Source: Muriicola sp. Z0-33 (GTDB lineage Bacteria; Bacteroidota; Bacteroidia; Flavobacteriales; Flavobacteriaceae). From it: 64,000 nt of DNA. This document shows positions 1-8,803 of the stretch, piece by piece. The DNA is taken from contig NZ_JAFMPW010000003.1 in the NCBI RefSeq assembly GCF_026126425.1, positions 62,001-126,000 on the forward strand, read 5' to 3'. The position numbers and the translations under genes were made by a program. The notes beneath the pieces were generated by a model. It had not been told where the DNA came from, ran no database searches, and was given only the letters and a program-made list of their open reading frames with translations. How positions within the stretch are numbered: the stretch's first letter is position 1; each line of letters starts with the position of its first letter.

Positions 1-1516
1 AACTAGATTTTGGGGTTTTAATTGGAATTTGGGCTGTAAAAGTAGTTCCTTTATTCTCTTTGCTTTTGAAGGTAATACTACCTCCGAGATTGGTTAAGTG
101 CCTCCGGACAATACTTAATCCAATCCCTGTTCCCTGTGTAAGCAGGGCATTACCTGCCCGGAAATATCGATCGAAAATAAATTTTTTATCTGTCTCCGGT
201 ATCCCCATGCCTTTGTCTATTATGGCAATTGTCAAATTGTCTTTCTTTCTGGTTACCCGGATGTCTATTTTGGTATGCTCCGGGGAGTATTTTATGGCAT
301 TATGAATTAAATTAGATAGTATAAGTACCAAAATTTTCTCATCAAATTCCAGAAGAATATCATCAATATTTTTGGGATAGACAATTTCCTGGCCATCCTT
401 GAGCAGCATATTAGAATCATAGACTACTTCGTTGATAACTTTGCTTAGTGGGAAGGTGGTTATGCTATAATTAACTTTACCCGTTTCTAAACGCTCAACA
501 GAAAGAAAGTCATTTATAATATTATTCAGGTATTTTACCTTTCCTTTAATGGTTTTTATGTGTTTATCTCTTTTATCTTGCTGTTCACTTTCGGTATACT
601 TTCCCAAAAGCGTCGTAGACGTAAGAATGCTGCTTAAGGGGGTTTTAAATTCATGAGAGACCAATGAAAGGAATTTGGTTTTGAGTTCACCCAGTTCTTT
701 CTCTTTCATCAAGGCCTTTTCTAATTGTTCTGTACGCTCGGCAACAATCCTTTCCAAATTCTCAGTGTACAAGCTTCTTTCAGTAATATCTAATATTATG
801 GCAACACCCACGTTCTGCTCCCCGATATGGGAAATTTGTAAATGCACTTCTACAGGATAAACAGAATTGTCCTTTCGCATGTGCAAGGTTTCGAACACCA
901 GCTTTCTTTCATCCTCATTCAGCAAGGGCTCCATCAGTTCTTTATAACCCGCATTATTCATGTCGGGCAGTAAATCTATAGGCGTCATCCTACGGAGTTC
1001 TTTCATAGTGTAGCCTATGTTGTCCCTGGCTCCGTGATTGACGTTTAAAAAGAGGAGGGTATCAGCATTAAAGACATAGATCTCATTTAAGGATTCATCA
1101 AAAATATTGAACCAGTGATTTAACTCTTCTTTGGATTTTTCTCTTTCTGTATTATCGCGGATAAGGGCCATTACATAGGAGTTATCATAAATCTGAAAAG
1201 TATTCAGTCCTACTTCAATGGGAAATTGACTCCCGTCTTTCCGCTGTCCGTAAAGATCAAGATCCTTACCCATGGGCCGTCTTTCATTACTGACTACAAA
1301 ATCTTTAAAATGGGTTTGGTGACTGCCGTGGTATTTTGAAGGAATAAGGACATTTAGTGTTTCGCCCATTAGTGCATTGATATCATAGCCAAACATACTA
1401 TTTGCGGCCCCATTGGATGCCACAATAGTTTGTTTCTCATTGACCACAATTATCCCCTCACCTACTGCCTCCGAAAGCAATTTAAAAATGTTATTGTTTT
1501 CTTCGAAGACCTTCAT
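1..1516 (-). CDS. PAS-domain sensor histidine kinase, C-terminus outside window
   Basis: The frame is open from an ATG at 1516 to the window edge, giving 505 residues. Two PAS domains lie at about residues 8-120 and 130-245, each followed by a PAC-like stretch (one ends ALIRDNTEREKSKEE). A short coiled coil leads to the HisKA domain, whose H-box SHEFKTPLSS puts the phospho-accepting His near residue 288. The HATPase domain shows the N-box (SNLIHNAIKYSP), a G1 box (DKGMGIP) and a G2 box (GTGIGLSI). No membrane segment is visible, so it is probably a cytosolic sensor. The PAS ligand cannot be read. Whether a receiver domain follows, and which response regulator it serves, lies outside the window. 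The kinase assignment is secure; the signal is unknown. Confidence 0.93.
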   Translation of the reverse strand, partial: MKVFEENNNIFKLLSEAVGEGIIVVNEKQTIVASNGAANSMFGYDINALMGETLNVLIPSKYHGSHQTHFKDFVVSNERRPMGKDLDLYGQRKDGSQFPIEVGLNTFQIYDNSYVMALIRDNTEREKSKEELNHWFNIFDESLNEIYVFNADTLLFLNVNHGARDNIGYTMKELRRMTPIDLLPDMNNAGYKELMEPLLNEDERKLVFETLHMRKDNSVYPVEVHLQISHIGEQNVGVAIILDITERSLYTENLERIVAERTEQLEKALMKEKELGELKTKFLSLVSHEFKTPLSSILTSTTLLGKYTESEQQDKRDKHIKTIKGKVKYLNNIINDFLSVERLETGKVNYSITTFPLSKVINEVVYDSNMLLKDGQEIVYPKNIDDILLEFDEKILVLILSNLIHNAIKYSPEHTKIDIRVTRKKDNLTIAIIDKGMGIPETDKKFIFDRYFRAGNALLTQGTGIGLSIVRRHLTNLGGSITFKSKENKGTTFTAQIPIKTPKSS

Positions 1517-1601
1517 GTTAAGGAATTAAATGAATATCTGATTTTTATCATGGTGGTTACCAATACAACTTAATATATTTATTAACTTAAAAATAAGCAT
1601 T

Positions 1602-2009
1602 ATGGAACAATCTTATTCTAACAAAGTAGCAAATACTTTTTATCAAAAAATAGGAAAACTTTTTTTCGCTGTTGCGATGGTAGACGGGAGTGTCCGCAGT
1701 GAGGAAATAGACCGCTTAAAACAAATCGTTAGAAATACCTGGTTACCTCATGATGATATTCTGGACGAATATGGTTCTGATGCAGCATTTCAAATCGAGA
1801 TTGTTTTTGATTGGCTCCTGGAGAATGAGCAAGAAAGTAAATTGTGCTACGACGAATTCAGGGAATTTTACAAAGAAAACACCAAAATATTCAATGTGGA
1901 GGTAAAAGAGCTTATCCTAAAAACCGCAAACGCCATTGCCAGTGCTTATGCCGGGAAAAATAAATCGGAGCTTACCCTCCTTGGTAATTTACAGCTGCTA
2001 TTTAATTAA
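1602..2009 (+). CDS. TerB-like helical protein
   Basis: A protein of 135 residues, predicted all-helical. Residues 15-45 (KIGKLFFAVAMVDGSVRSEE) resemble the opening helix and acidic turn of TerB/DjlA-type domains, in which an F-AxAxxDGxVxxEE pattern begins a helical metal-binding fold. The rest is helical and acidic with no signal peptide or membrane segment, so it should be cytosolic. It is transcribed away from the histidine kinase and is followed after about 35 bases by a strong hairpin, so it is probably a single-gene unit. TerB-like proteins are linked to tellurite or membrane stress in other bacteria; here the role is unknown. The family call rests on the N-terminal motif only. Confidence 0.6.
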   Translation: MEQSYSNKVANTFYQKIGKLFFAVAMVDGSVRSEEIDRLKQIVRNTWLPHDDILDEYGSDAAFQIEIVFDWLLENEQESKLCYDEFREFYKENTKIFNVEVKELILKTANAIASAYAGKNKSELTLLGNLQLLFN

Positions 2010-2045
2010 AGCTCATTCTTATTTAAGATAAAAGCCCTAAAAACA

Positions 2046-2080
2046 GAAACAGGTGCACCAAATGTGCACCTGTTTCTTTT
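2046..2080 (+). terminator. Rho-independent terminator after the TerB-like gene
   Basis: A perfect 13-base-pair stem (2046-2058 with 2064-2076) has a 5-base loop (CAAAT) and is followed by TTTT at 2077-2080. It lies 37 bases after the stop at 2009. Confidence 0.85.
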
Positions 2081-2230
2081 CCGGGGATCCAATTCTTTCA
2101 TTAATTTATTCTTTAGATCAATCTATCGCCAAAACCATCTACAGACAAACCGAATTAAAACTGAACCTCCTTTTTTTTAAATATATGCCCCGAATTGGGC
2201 AAACTATTCGCCTAAATCTCGTAAATAAAA

Positions 2231-2257
2231 GACCGGGATGCTAAGCATCCCAGTCCT
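2231..2257. repeat. Hairpin GGGATGC-TAA-GCATCCC
   Basis: Seven perfect base pairs (2235-2241 with 2245-2251) have a 3-base loop and are extended by GAC/GTC across one mismatch. Only a short CTTT follows, so it may be a weak second terminator or a structured RNA remnant. Confidence 0.45.
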
Positions 2258-2477
2258 TTGAGGATTGTCCATAAATAAAAACATGTTTTTAAAGTAGCTA
2301 CTCAAATGCTATTGCAACCAAAACTGATCACTACCCTAAAATTCTGCTCAATTCATGGAGAAACCTCATTAGCCTCTGAATGCACAGCGGCTTTATCTAA
2401 GCGTTTAGTAAGTTTTCTTTCAATGAACGTAGCTTATTGTAATACATCGACAAAAATAAACTTGCTTTCCACTGTAT

Positions 2478-2497
2478 AAAATGACAAAAGTCATTTT
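2478..2497. promoter_or_regulatory. Crp/Fnr-like palindrome AAAATGAC-AAAA-GTCATTTT
   Basis: Eight-base perfect arms are separated by four bases, giving the TGA-N6-TCA geometry of Crp/Fnr family operators. The same AATGA-N6-TCATT pattern recurs at 8717-8732 before the TSUP operon. The nearest gene it could control is the adaptor/permease/ATPase operon starting at 2820, whose promoter I could not place. Confidence 0.5.
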
Positions 2498-2819
2498 TGT
2501 TCACTTTTCCAGAACAATTTAGCACTTATCTCAATGGTAGTGTGTCTGTTTATTATGGGAATAGCAGGGGTGAAATATTTAATTGGTCAACACTGAGAAT
2601 TGACTCTGATCATAACAATATATCTAAAGCCATGTTTATCTACAGGGAGAATATCTTCTATAGCACCCGACAAATTTCCAGGATGTATATCAAAATACCT
2701 CTTCTAATTTTCCTTATCTTGTATAGAGTTACAACTATCACAGCAATTAGGATTACGACATGAGAAATATCATTTTTGAATGTCTCAATCCTGAATATCT
2801 TGTGATCAAATTAAATAAT

Positions 2820-3929
2820 ATGATGCACAACCGGAAGCTGTGGTCGTGGCCTGTATTGCTCTGCACCACTGTTCTTTTTTTTCTTTGGAATTGCGGAGAA
2901 AAACAGCAAAAAATACTCCCCAAAAAGAAAGCCATCACCGAATCTGTTTATACCTCAGTTACTATTCAACCAGATAGTCTGTACCAGGCCTATGCAGCCG
3001 TAGCCGGAATATTGGATAATAATTTGGTGGAGGAAGGAGATTTGGTCGATAAAGGAACTGCACTGCTTCAAATTATTAATACAAGGCCAAAGCTAAATAC
3101 GGAAAATGCCCGTCTGGCCCTTCAACTTGCTGAAGAAAATTATGAAGGTAGTTCAGCGGTACTTAAGAATATTCAAGATCAGATAGACGCTGCTAAACTT
3201 TCGCTTCAAAACGACTCTGTGAATTATTTCAGGCAGAAAAACCTCTGGGATCAAAAAATAGGATCAAAAGTAGAATACGACAACAGGAAACTGGCCTATG
3301 AACTATCTCATAAAAACCTGAATTCATTGATTAATCAATATGAAAGGTCTAGTCTTGAGTTAAGAACTCAGATGGAACAGGCTTCTAACAATTATAAAAA
3401 TGCGCAGGAATCTAACCGGGATTTTACCGTTAGCAGCAAAATTAATGGCAGGGTTTATGCGCTCTTTAAGAATCCCGGGGAGATTGTAAATACCATGGAA
3501 CCACTAGCAGCACTGGGAAGTAAAGACGTTTTTATATCCGAGCTGTTGGTAGATGAAGTTGATATAGTGAAACTATCATTAGGACAAAAAGCAATTATTG
3601 CGTTAGACGCCTATCCCAATGAAGTTTTTGAGGCCAAAGTGAGTAAAATTTACCCTAAGAAAGACGAACGTTCGCAAACTTTTAAAGTAGAGGCCTTGTT
3701 CATTGCCCCACCGGAAACATTATATCCAGGACTTTCAGGAGAAGGTAATATTATTATTGCCAACAGGCAGGGTGCCCTAACCATTCCAAAGGAATATTTA
3801 ATAGACGGCAATAAGGTTGAGACGGAAGATGGTATTGTAGAAATAGTATTGGGGTTACAGAATTTAGAAGAAGTTGAAGTGCTTAGTGGAATAGATGAAA
3901 ATACATATGTATTAAAACCCGAGGAATGA
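2820..3929 (+). CDS. HlyD/RND-type periplasmic adaptor lipoprotein
   Basis: I chose the ATG at 2820 because it begins a clean lipoprotein signal (basic MMHNRKLW, then a hydrophobic run ending LFFLWNC|GE); the frame is open upstream to 2760 but that extension would bury the signal. The product has 369 residues. A biotinyl/lipoyl-like half-motif (VEEGDLVDKGTALLQI) lies at about 70-90, a long alpha-hairpin at about 100-205, then beta-barrel and membrane-proximal parts. This is the adaptor of a MacAB-like system. Its stop overlaps the permease start (ATGA at 3926), so the two are translationally coupled. It probably links the inner-membrane permease to an outer-membrane channel not present in the window. 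The substrate is unknown. Confidence 0.88.
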   Translation: MMHNRKLWSWPVLLCTTVLFFLWNCGEKQQKILPKKKAITESVYTSVTIQPDSLYQAYAAVAGILDNNLVEEGDLVDKGTALLQIINTRPKLNTENARLALQLAEENYEGSSAVLKNIQDQIDAAKLSLQNDSVNYFRQKNLWDQKIGSKVEYDNRKLAYELSHKNLNSLINQYERSSLELRTQMEQASNNYKNAQESNRDFTVSSKINGRVYALFKNPGEIVNTMEPLAALGSKDVFISELLVDEVDIVKLSLGQKAIIALDAYPNEVFEAKVSKIYPKKDERSQTFKVEALFIAPPETLYPGLSGEGNIIIANRQGALTIPKEYLIDGNKVETEDGIVEIVLGLQNLEEVEVLSGIDENTYVLKPEE

Positions 3930-5188
3930 CCAACTGGAAAGTGATACTGAATATTGCAAAAACTCATCTATTGACCAAGATGAAATCTACGGCTACAGCA
4001 ACATTGGGTGTAACTTTCGGGATTGGCGCTTATATTACACTGGTAAGTTTTATGACCGGGCTCAATGGCATGCTAGACGATTTAATTCTTAACCAAACAC
4101 CACATATACATATTTATAACGAGATTGAGCCTTCGAAAAAACAACCCATTAAGTATGCGACCGAATTTGAAGATGCACTTAATGTGGTGCATTCTATAAA
4201 ACCTAAAAAGGGTCAGAAAAAAATACACAACGCCCTGCCTATTCTAAATTATCTAAAACAGGATAAGAATGTCAAAGGAGCTACCCCCCAAATACGAGCA
4301 CAGATTTTTTATTTATCAGGATCGATAGAACTGGGAGGAAATTTGGTGGGCGTAGATATTATGGAAGAGGTAAGGTTATCTAACATCCAGGATAATATTG
4401 TAGAAGGAAGCCCGGAAGCCCTTAAGAATAATCAGAATGGTATTCTTTTGGGGGCTGGTTTGGCAAAGAAAATGTCGCTGAATGTTGGAGACCGGGTACA
4501 GGTTAGTACAGTAGCCGGGGCAATATTTCCTTTGAAGATTGTAGGTATTTACCAAAGTGGTATCGCGGAAATAGATAATATCCAAAGTTTTACAAACATT
4601 AAAACCGTTCAACGCATCCTTGGAGAGGCAGAAAATTATGTAACCGATATCAACGTGAAGTTATTAGATATTGCTCAGGCAGTTACCATGGCTAAGAACA
4701 TGGAGCAGCAATTTCAAATTAAGGCCACAGATATTAATGAAGCCAATGCACAATTTGAAACAGGCTCTAACATAAGAAACCTTATTACCTATGCTGTATC
4801 AATTACCTTGCTCATAGTAGCTGGTTTTGGCATATATAATATTCTGAACATGCTCATCTATGAAAAAATGAAGGATATCGCCATCTTAAAAGCGACCGGG
4901 TTTTCCGGAAGAGATGTGCAACTTATTTTTATGAGCCAGGCCATGATTATAGGAACAATAGGAGGTATTATAGGACTGGTTGTCGGTTTTGGACTTTCGG
5001 TACTTATAGATAATGCACCATTTAATACAGAAGCTTTACCTACCATAACCACTTACCCCGTTAATTTTAAGGTTGGCTATTATATTATTGGAATCACTTT
5101 TGCCCTGTTATCTACCTTCATCGCGGGGTATTTGCCATCTAACAAGGCCAGGAGAATAGATCCTGTTCGTATCATCAGAGGAACATAA
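3926..5188 (+). CDS. FtsX/MacB-type ABC transporter permease
   Basis: The product has 420 residues. The first membrane segment is at about 25-45, followed by a MacB_PCD-like periplasmic domain of about 230 residues, then three C-terminal membrane segments near 288-312, 335-362 and 385-408, the FtsX layout. The cytoplasmic loop IYEKMKDIAILKATGFSGRD is the typical coupling element of LolC/MacB/FtsX permeases. It overlaps the adaptor by four bases and is followed eight bases later by its ATPase, so the three proteins form one transport unit. Such systems move lipoproteins, peptides or drugs, or perform mechanotransmission; the cargo cannot be told from sequence. Confidence 0.9.
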   Translation: MTNWKVILNIAKTHLLTKMKSTATATLGVTFGIGAYITLVSFMTGLNGMLDDLILNQTPHIHIYNEIEPSKKQPIKYATEFEDALNVVHSIKPKKGQKKIHNALPILNYLKQDKNVKGATPQIRAQIFYLSGSIELGGNLVGVDIMEEVRLSNIQDNIVEGSPEALKNNQNGILLGAGLAKKMSLNVGDRVQVSTVAGAIFPLKIVGIYQSGIAEIDNIQSFTNIKTVQRILGEAENYVTDINVKLLDIAQAVTMAKNMEQQFQIKATDINEANAQFETGSNIRNLITYAVSITLLIVAGFGIYNILNMLIYEKMKDIAILKATGFSGRDVQLIFMSQAMIIGTIGGIIGLVVGFGLSVLIDNAPFNTEALPTITTYPVNFKVGYYIIGITFALLSTFIAGYLPSNKARRIDPVRIIRGT

Positions 5189-5196
5189 TTTATACT

Positions 5197-5871
5197 ATGA
5201 GGCCGGTTTTAGCAACAGAACATATAGACAAGCATTTTCATAAGCCAAAAGATTTTCATGTTTTAAAAGACATTACATTCTCTGTTGGCCAGGGAGAATT
5301 TGCTTCTATTATGGGTAAATCTGGTTCAGGTAAATCCACCCTGCTCTATATCCTCTCTACCATGGATACAGACTATACCGGCAAGCTGTTCATAAACAAC
5401 GAACTGGTAACGGGTAAATCCCAGCAGGAACTCTCCAGCATCCGGAATAGGAACATTGGGTTTGTATTTCAATTTCACTATTTGCTATCAGAATTCAGTG
5501 TTTTGGAAAATGTAATGCTACCGGCCAAAAAACTGGCGGAAAAATCCCATGCCGAAATAGAACATGATGCCATGGAAAAGTTAAGGATGTTGCACATTGA
5601 TAATTTGGCCAAACAACGGGCGTCCAGAATCTCAGGAGGTGAAAAACAGCGGGTAGCCATTGCAAGGGCACTGATAAACAGCCCGACAATTCTTATGGGC
5701 GATGAACCTACCGGGAATCTTGACAGCCATAATTCTGAGAATGTTTTTAATATTTTTAAACGCTTAAAGGAGGAAGAAGGGTTGTCTTTACTGGTGGTGA
5801 CCCATGACGAGGATTTTGCGAAAAGAACAGACCGGATTATCCTAATGGAAGATGGTAGAATAATTCCATAA
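5197..5871 (+). CDS. ABC transporter ATP-binding protein (MacB/LolD class)
   Basis: The product has 224 residues and a complete nucleotide-binding domain: Walker A GKSGSGKST (40-48), Q-loop FQF near 91, signature ISGGEK (145-150), Walker B ILMGDE (165-170) and switch His in VVTHDE near 202. Length and the GDEPTGNLD stretch place it with LolD/MacB/FtsE ATPases. It is the third gene of the adaptor-permease-ATPase operon and should energise the FtsX-type permease. It ends 28 bases before the convergent cbpM-like gene. Confidence 0.95.
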   Translation: MRPVLATEHIDKHFHKPKDFHVLKDITFSVGQGEFASIMGKSGSGKSTLLYILSTMDTDYTGKLFINNELVTGKSQQELSSIRNRNIGFVFQFHYLLSEFSVLENVMLPAKKLAEKSHAEIEHDAMEKLRMLHIDNLAKQRASRISGGEKQRVAIARALINSPTILMGDEPTGNLDSHNSENVFNIFKRLKEEEGLSLLVVTHDEDFAKRTDRIILMEDGRIIP

Positions 5872-5899
5872 ACCAATAGTTTAACAGGTTGGGCCTTAG

Positions 5900-6196
5900 T
5901 TAGCTGTTTTCGAATCTATCCAGTTTTCTCTGTAAAGTGCTTACTTCTTGCTGAAGCAATGCCACTTTTTGAAGCAGGTGATGCACGGCTTGCAATCCCT
6001 GTGGATCTATTTCCAGTTCCTTATGCAGTCTGAGCATTTTTTCGAGTTTCGGCAGTTCATATTCGTGCAGGTGCAGTTCCCTGTTAATCTCCACCATCTC
6101 TATGACTTCATATTCCTGTAATATCCTTACAAAAGATTCAGCGATATTATGACTACTGCAAAATTGCCTGACTCTGATATAATTTCTTGTATCCAT
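5900..6196 (-). CDS. cbpM: Chaperone modulator CbpM-like
   Basis: The product has 98 residues. A MerR-like winged-helix N-terminus (RVRQFCSSHNIAESFVRILQEYEVI) is followed by an acidic/hydrophobic middle and a C-terminal coiled coil rich in Leu and Gln. This is the layout of CbpM, which binds the J-domain of CbpA and blocks its stimulation of DnaK. It starts five bases after the CbpA-like gene ends, the usual cbpA-cbpM order, so identification rests on both sequence pattern and neighbour. It is the last gene of the minus-strand operon beginning at 8670. Confidence 0.85.
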   Translation of the reverse strand: MDTRNYIRVRQFCSSHNIAESFVRILQEYEVIEMVEINRELHLHEYELPKLEKMLRLHKELEIDPQGLQAVHHLLQKVALLQQEVSTLQRKLDRFENS

Positions 6197-6201
6197 ATCA
6201 T

Positions 6202-7095
6202 TTATTTTAAACCGGATGCCTCTAATTTTTTAAACAATTCTATTTGATCTTCAGTAAGCTCTGTAGGGGTTTTAATCTTATAGGTAACTATTAAATCACC
6301 AAACTCCCCTTCCTTTTTATATTTTGGAAAGCCTTTACCCTTGAGTTTTACCTGAGCCCCGTTCTGGGTGCCCGGCTTTAGCTGCAGTTTAACCTTACTG
6401 TCCAGGGTATTAATTATGATCTCACCACCCAGGACCGCCTTAATTATCGGAATTTCGACAGTTTTATAAAGATTTGCGCCATCTCTCTTAAACCGGGTAT
6501 TATTGATAAGTGAAAAAGTAATAAAAAGGTCTCCTTTAGGACCTCCGTTTATTCCTGTTCCTCCATAGCCCTTTATTTTAATGGTTTGCCCATCTTCTAT
6601 TCCGGCGGGGATGGTAATTCTAATGTTCTTACCATTTACCGTCAGGGTTCTCTTATGGGTTTGTTTAACGTCTAATAGGTTAAGTCGCAATTCCGCATTG
6701 AAATCCTGGCCGCGGAATTTAACCTGCCGCCCCTGTCCCCTAAATCCGGATGCCCCAAACATCGATTCAAAAAAATCTGAAAATTCGCTTTCCGGGCCAC
6801 CAGAGTAGGTATAAGTTCTGGATCTCCCCCTTTGCTGACCCGCTCTTCCGGCTTTTTCAAATTCGGCCGCATGTTCCCAATCCTTGCCATACTTATCGTA
6901 CTTCTTTCGTTTTTCGGGATCACTTAATACTTCATTGGCCTCATTAATCTGTTTAAACTTTTTTTCGGCCTCAGCATCGTTCGGGTTAAGATCCGGATGG
7001 TATTTGCGTGCGAGCTTTCTATAGGCTTTTTTGATATCCTTGTCCGTAGCGCGTTTATCTAACCCCAGTACATTGTAATAATCTATGAATTCCAT
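6202..7095 (-). CDS. cbpA: CbpA-like DnaJ co-chaperone
   Basis: The product has 297 residues. The J-domain occupies residues 1-70 with the HPD triad at 33-35 (KYHPDLNP). A Gly/Arg/Ser-rich linker (about 80-125) leads to the two-part DnaJ C-terminal substrate-binding domain. The cysteine-rich zinc finger of DnaJ is absent, which is the hallmark of CbpA. It would stimulate the ATPase of DnaK, and its partner CbpM is encoded next. It shares an operon with a patatin-like lipase and a TSUP permease, which suggests a stress or redox-responsive unit. Confidence 0.93.
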   Translation of the reverse strand: MEFIDYYNVLGLDKRATDKDIKKAYRKLARKYHPDLNPNDAEAEKKFKQINEANEVLSDPEKRKKYDKYGKDWEHAAEFEKAGRAGQQRGRSRTYTYSGGPESEFSDFFESMFGASGFRGQGRQVKFRGQDFNAELRLNLLDVKQTHKRTLTVNGKNIRITIPAGIEDGQTIKIKGYGGTGINGGPKGDLFITFSLINNTRFKRDGANLYKTVEIPIIKAVLGGEIIINTLDSKVKLQLKPGTQNGAQVKLKGKGFPKYKKEGEFGDLIVTYKIKTPTELTEDQIELFKKLEASGLK

Positions 7096-7146
7096 AATAT
7101 CAAGCTATACTTTAATGTATACTATAAGCGGTCTAATTGTTAACAA

Positions 7147-7929
7147 TCATTTTTCCAGATAATGGATCTCAGCTTTCTTTTTCATCAATGCCATATGGGT
7201 ACACTTGTAGCCAATCTCGAACAATTTGTCTAGATGGTTTGAACTAAACAACCTGTAATTGCCTAATTCCTCAGGATTAACAACTACATCACAGTCAGGA
7301 AATTTAAGTAGGGAAGATTTATGCATTCTTAGTTGAAAGGCCCTGTTTACCACATCATAAGAATGCTTAAAATCGTTCAATTCCATCTTCATCACCGGGT
7401 TGGCATAGACCCCGTATATTACTTCGGCGTTTTTGACCGGGTCTACGGGAAAATTATCCAGGATGCCACCATCAGCATATAGCCCGTCCCCTATTTTAAC
7501 CGGAGAGAAGATCCCCGGAAATGAAGCGGAAGCAAGCAAGGGAGCAATCAGTGCCCCGGAATGAAAAACTTCCACATGTCCGTTCAATAAATCTGTGCTG
7601 GTAACATATAAAGTTTTATTTAAAGCAGCAAAACTGTCTTCCGGAAAATACGCGGACAGAAATTCCCTGAATGTATCTGTATCCACCCAACCTGGTTTAT
7701 TTCTTGCATATCTTGTAACCTCAAATATTTTAATTTTCTTAAAAACCTCAAGTATTTCTTCCGGAGAATAACTTGCCGCATATAAGGCCCCGGCCAATGC
7801 CCCTGCACTGGTACCGGAAATACAGTTGGGGAAAATATCAAATTCTTCAAGCGCTTTAATGGCCCCTGCATGCGCAGCACCCCTGTAGCCCCCTCCGGAA
7901 AGCACTAAACCAATATCATTTGTTTTCAT
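7147..7929 (-). CDS. Patatin-like phospholipase
   Basis: The product has 260 residues. An oxyanion-hole motif SGGGYRG lies at 11-17, the nucleophile elbow GTSAG at 39-43 (Ser41) and the catalytic DGG at 153-155, so the Ser-Asp dyad of patatin lipid acyl hydrolases is complete. There is no signal peptide, so it should act in the cytosol on phospholipids or acyl-esters. It begins three bases after the TSUP permease ends and precedes the cbpA-like gene by 51 bases in the same operon. The substrate is unknown. Confidence 0.92.
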   Translation of the reverse strand: MKTNDIGLVLSGGGYRGAAHAGAIKALEEFDIFPNCISGTSAGALAGALYAASYSPEEILEVFKKIKIFEVTRYARNKPGWVDTDTFREFLSAYFPEDSFAALNKTLYVTSTDLLNGHVEVFHSGALIAPLLASASFPGIFSPVKIGDGLYADGGILDNFPVDPVKNAEVIYGVYANPVMKMELNDFKHSYDVVNRAFQLRMHKSSLLKFPDCDVVVNPEELGNYRLFSSNHLDKLFEIGYKCTHMALMKKKAEIHYLEK

Positions 7930-7932
7930 GAT

Positions 7933-8670
7933 CTATAAATTATTAATGTTAACTATAAGGGTCATTGCGCCTATTCCTATCAATAGAAATAGTACAAATC
8001 GTTTAAATTGTCTTTGGGTTATTCTATCAATAACTCTTTTCCCTAAATAAGTTCCAACAATACTGACCCCAATTAAAATTGGAATAAGGTAAAGGTCATG
8101 AAGATGTACATACCCGTTATACGTGTATATAATACTTCTACTCAGGTCTATTCCCAGGTCGATGATTGCTGAGGTTGCAATGAATTTTTCCTTGTTCAGA
8201 TTAAAGGCGGTCATAGTGGCTCCTCTAATGGCCCCTCCAGTTCCCAGAAGTCCTGCTATCCCTCCGGACAAAGCCCCACCAATAAGTGCATTCTTTTTAT
8301 TTGCTTCAATTCTAATGTTCTTTAACAGCAGAAATAAGAGACCAAACACCAACAGAAATCCTCCTAATAAAAAATTCAAGATGTTGGGATTTACAAATTT
8401 GCTGAGGTAAGCTCCTACAGCCACAAAGAAGACGGCGGGAATTCCCAAATAAAGCACCAATTCCTTGTCAAATCCCTTTCTGAAGAATCCTATTTTGGTG
8501 ATATTGCTCGAAAGGTGAAATAGTGCCGTAATGCCCAGCACCGTCTGGAAATCCATGAAGTAACTGGCCATGGGCACAAAAAACACCGAAGAACCAAACC
8601 CCCCAATTGTACCAAGAATTTCGGCGAGCACAGACAGGATGATAAATATGGGCAGGTAGCGCGTAAGCAT
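7933..8670 (-). CDS. TSUP (TauE/SafE) family membrane permease
   Basis: The product has 245 residues and about seven to eight hydrophobic segments, with the repeated glycine-rich signature of the family (EILGTIGGFGSSVFFVP near the N-terminus and GLLGTGGAIRGATMTA in the middle). TSUP proteins export sulfite, sulfoacetate or related anions. It is the first gene of the minus-strand operon TSUP-patatin-cbpA-cbpM, with a TAGCTTTG -7 box just upstream and a Crp/Fnr-like palindrome about 42 bases before the predicted transcript start. Confidence 0.88.
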   Translation of the reverse strand: MLTRYLPIFIILSVLAEILGTIGGFGSSVFFVPMASYFMDFQTVLGITALFHLSSNITKIGFFRKGFDKELVLYLGIPAVFFVAVGAYLSKFVNPNILNFLLGGFLLVFGLLFLLLKNIRIEANKKNALIGGALSGGIAGLLGTGGAIRGATMTAFNLNKEKFIATSAIIDLGIDLSRSIIYTYNGYVHLHDLYLIPILIGVSIVGTYLGKRVIDRITQRQFKRFVLFLLIGIGAMTLIVNINNL

Positions 8671-8687
8671 ATTGCAATTATGTCTTA

Positions 8688-8695
8688 CAAAGCTA
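8688..8695 (-). promoter_or_regulatory. Bacteroidota -7 box TAGCTTTG before the TSUP operon
   Basis: On the minus strand the bases match TAnnTTTG and lie 18 bases before the ATG at 8670, giving a predicted transcript start near 8681 and a short leader. Confidence 0.6.
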
Positions 8696-8716
8696 GATCA
8701 GCAGCCACTTGGGTGA

Positions 8717-8732
8717 AATGATATATGTCATT
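8717..8732. promoter_or_regulatory. Crp/Fnr-like operator AATGA-N6-TCATT
   Basis: The palindrome AATGATATATGTCATT has the same geometry as 2478-2497. Its centre is about 36 bases upstream of the end of the -7 box and about 42-43 bases before the predicted transcript start, where Crp/Fnr class II activators bind. Confidence 0.6.
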
Positions 8733-8803
8733 AGAAAGCGTGTTATTTTAAGGGCATGTATTTGTTCAAAGGCCGAAACCGGGATACAGGGCCTTAATAA
8801 CAT

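Larger units (their letters stand above)
2010..2819. other. 0.8 kb intergenic region with hairpins and a Crp/Fnr-like site
   Basis: I see no convincing gene in this 810-base stretch. Open frames at 2053-2244 and 2497-2763 lack family resemblance and sensible starts. It holds two hairpins (2046-2080 and 2231-2254), an AATGA-N6-TCATT palindrome at 2478-2497 and a weaker TGA-N6-TCA at 2601-2612. The last 300 bases probably form a long leader or promoter region for the adaptor/permease operon. Confidence 0.6.

Noticed and set aside
2053-2244. Open frame of 63 codons in the gap after the TerB-like gene
   Set aside because: It starts inside a terminator hairpin and runs through a second hairpin, has no family resemblance and is low-complexity by composition.
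2497-2763. Open frame of 88 codons before the adaptor gene
   Set aside because: It begins with a TTG inside the Crp/Fnr-like palindrome and ends at the adaptor's leader; the translation resembles nothing I know. A real gene cannot be excluded without comparison to relatives.
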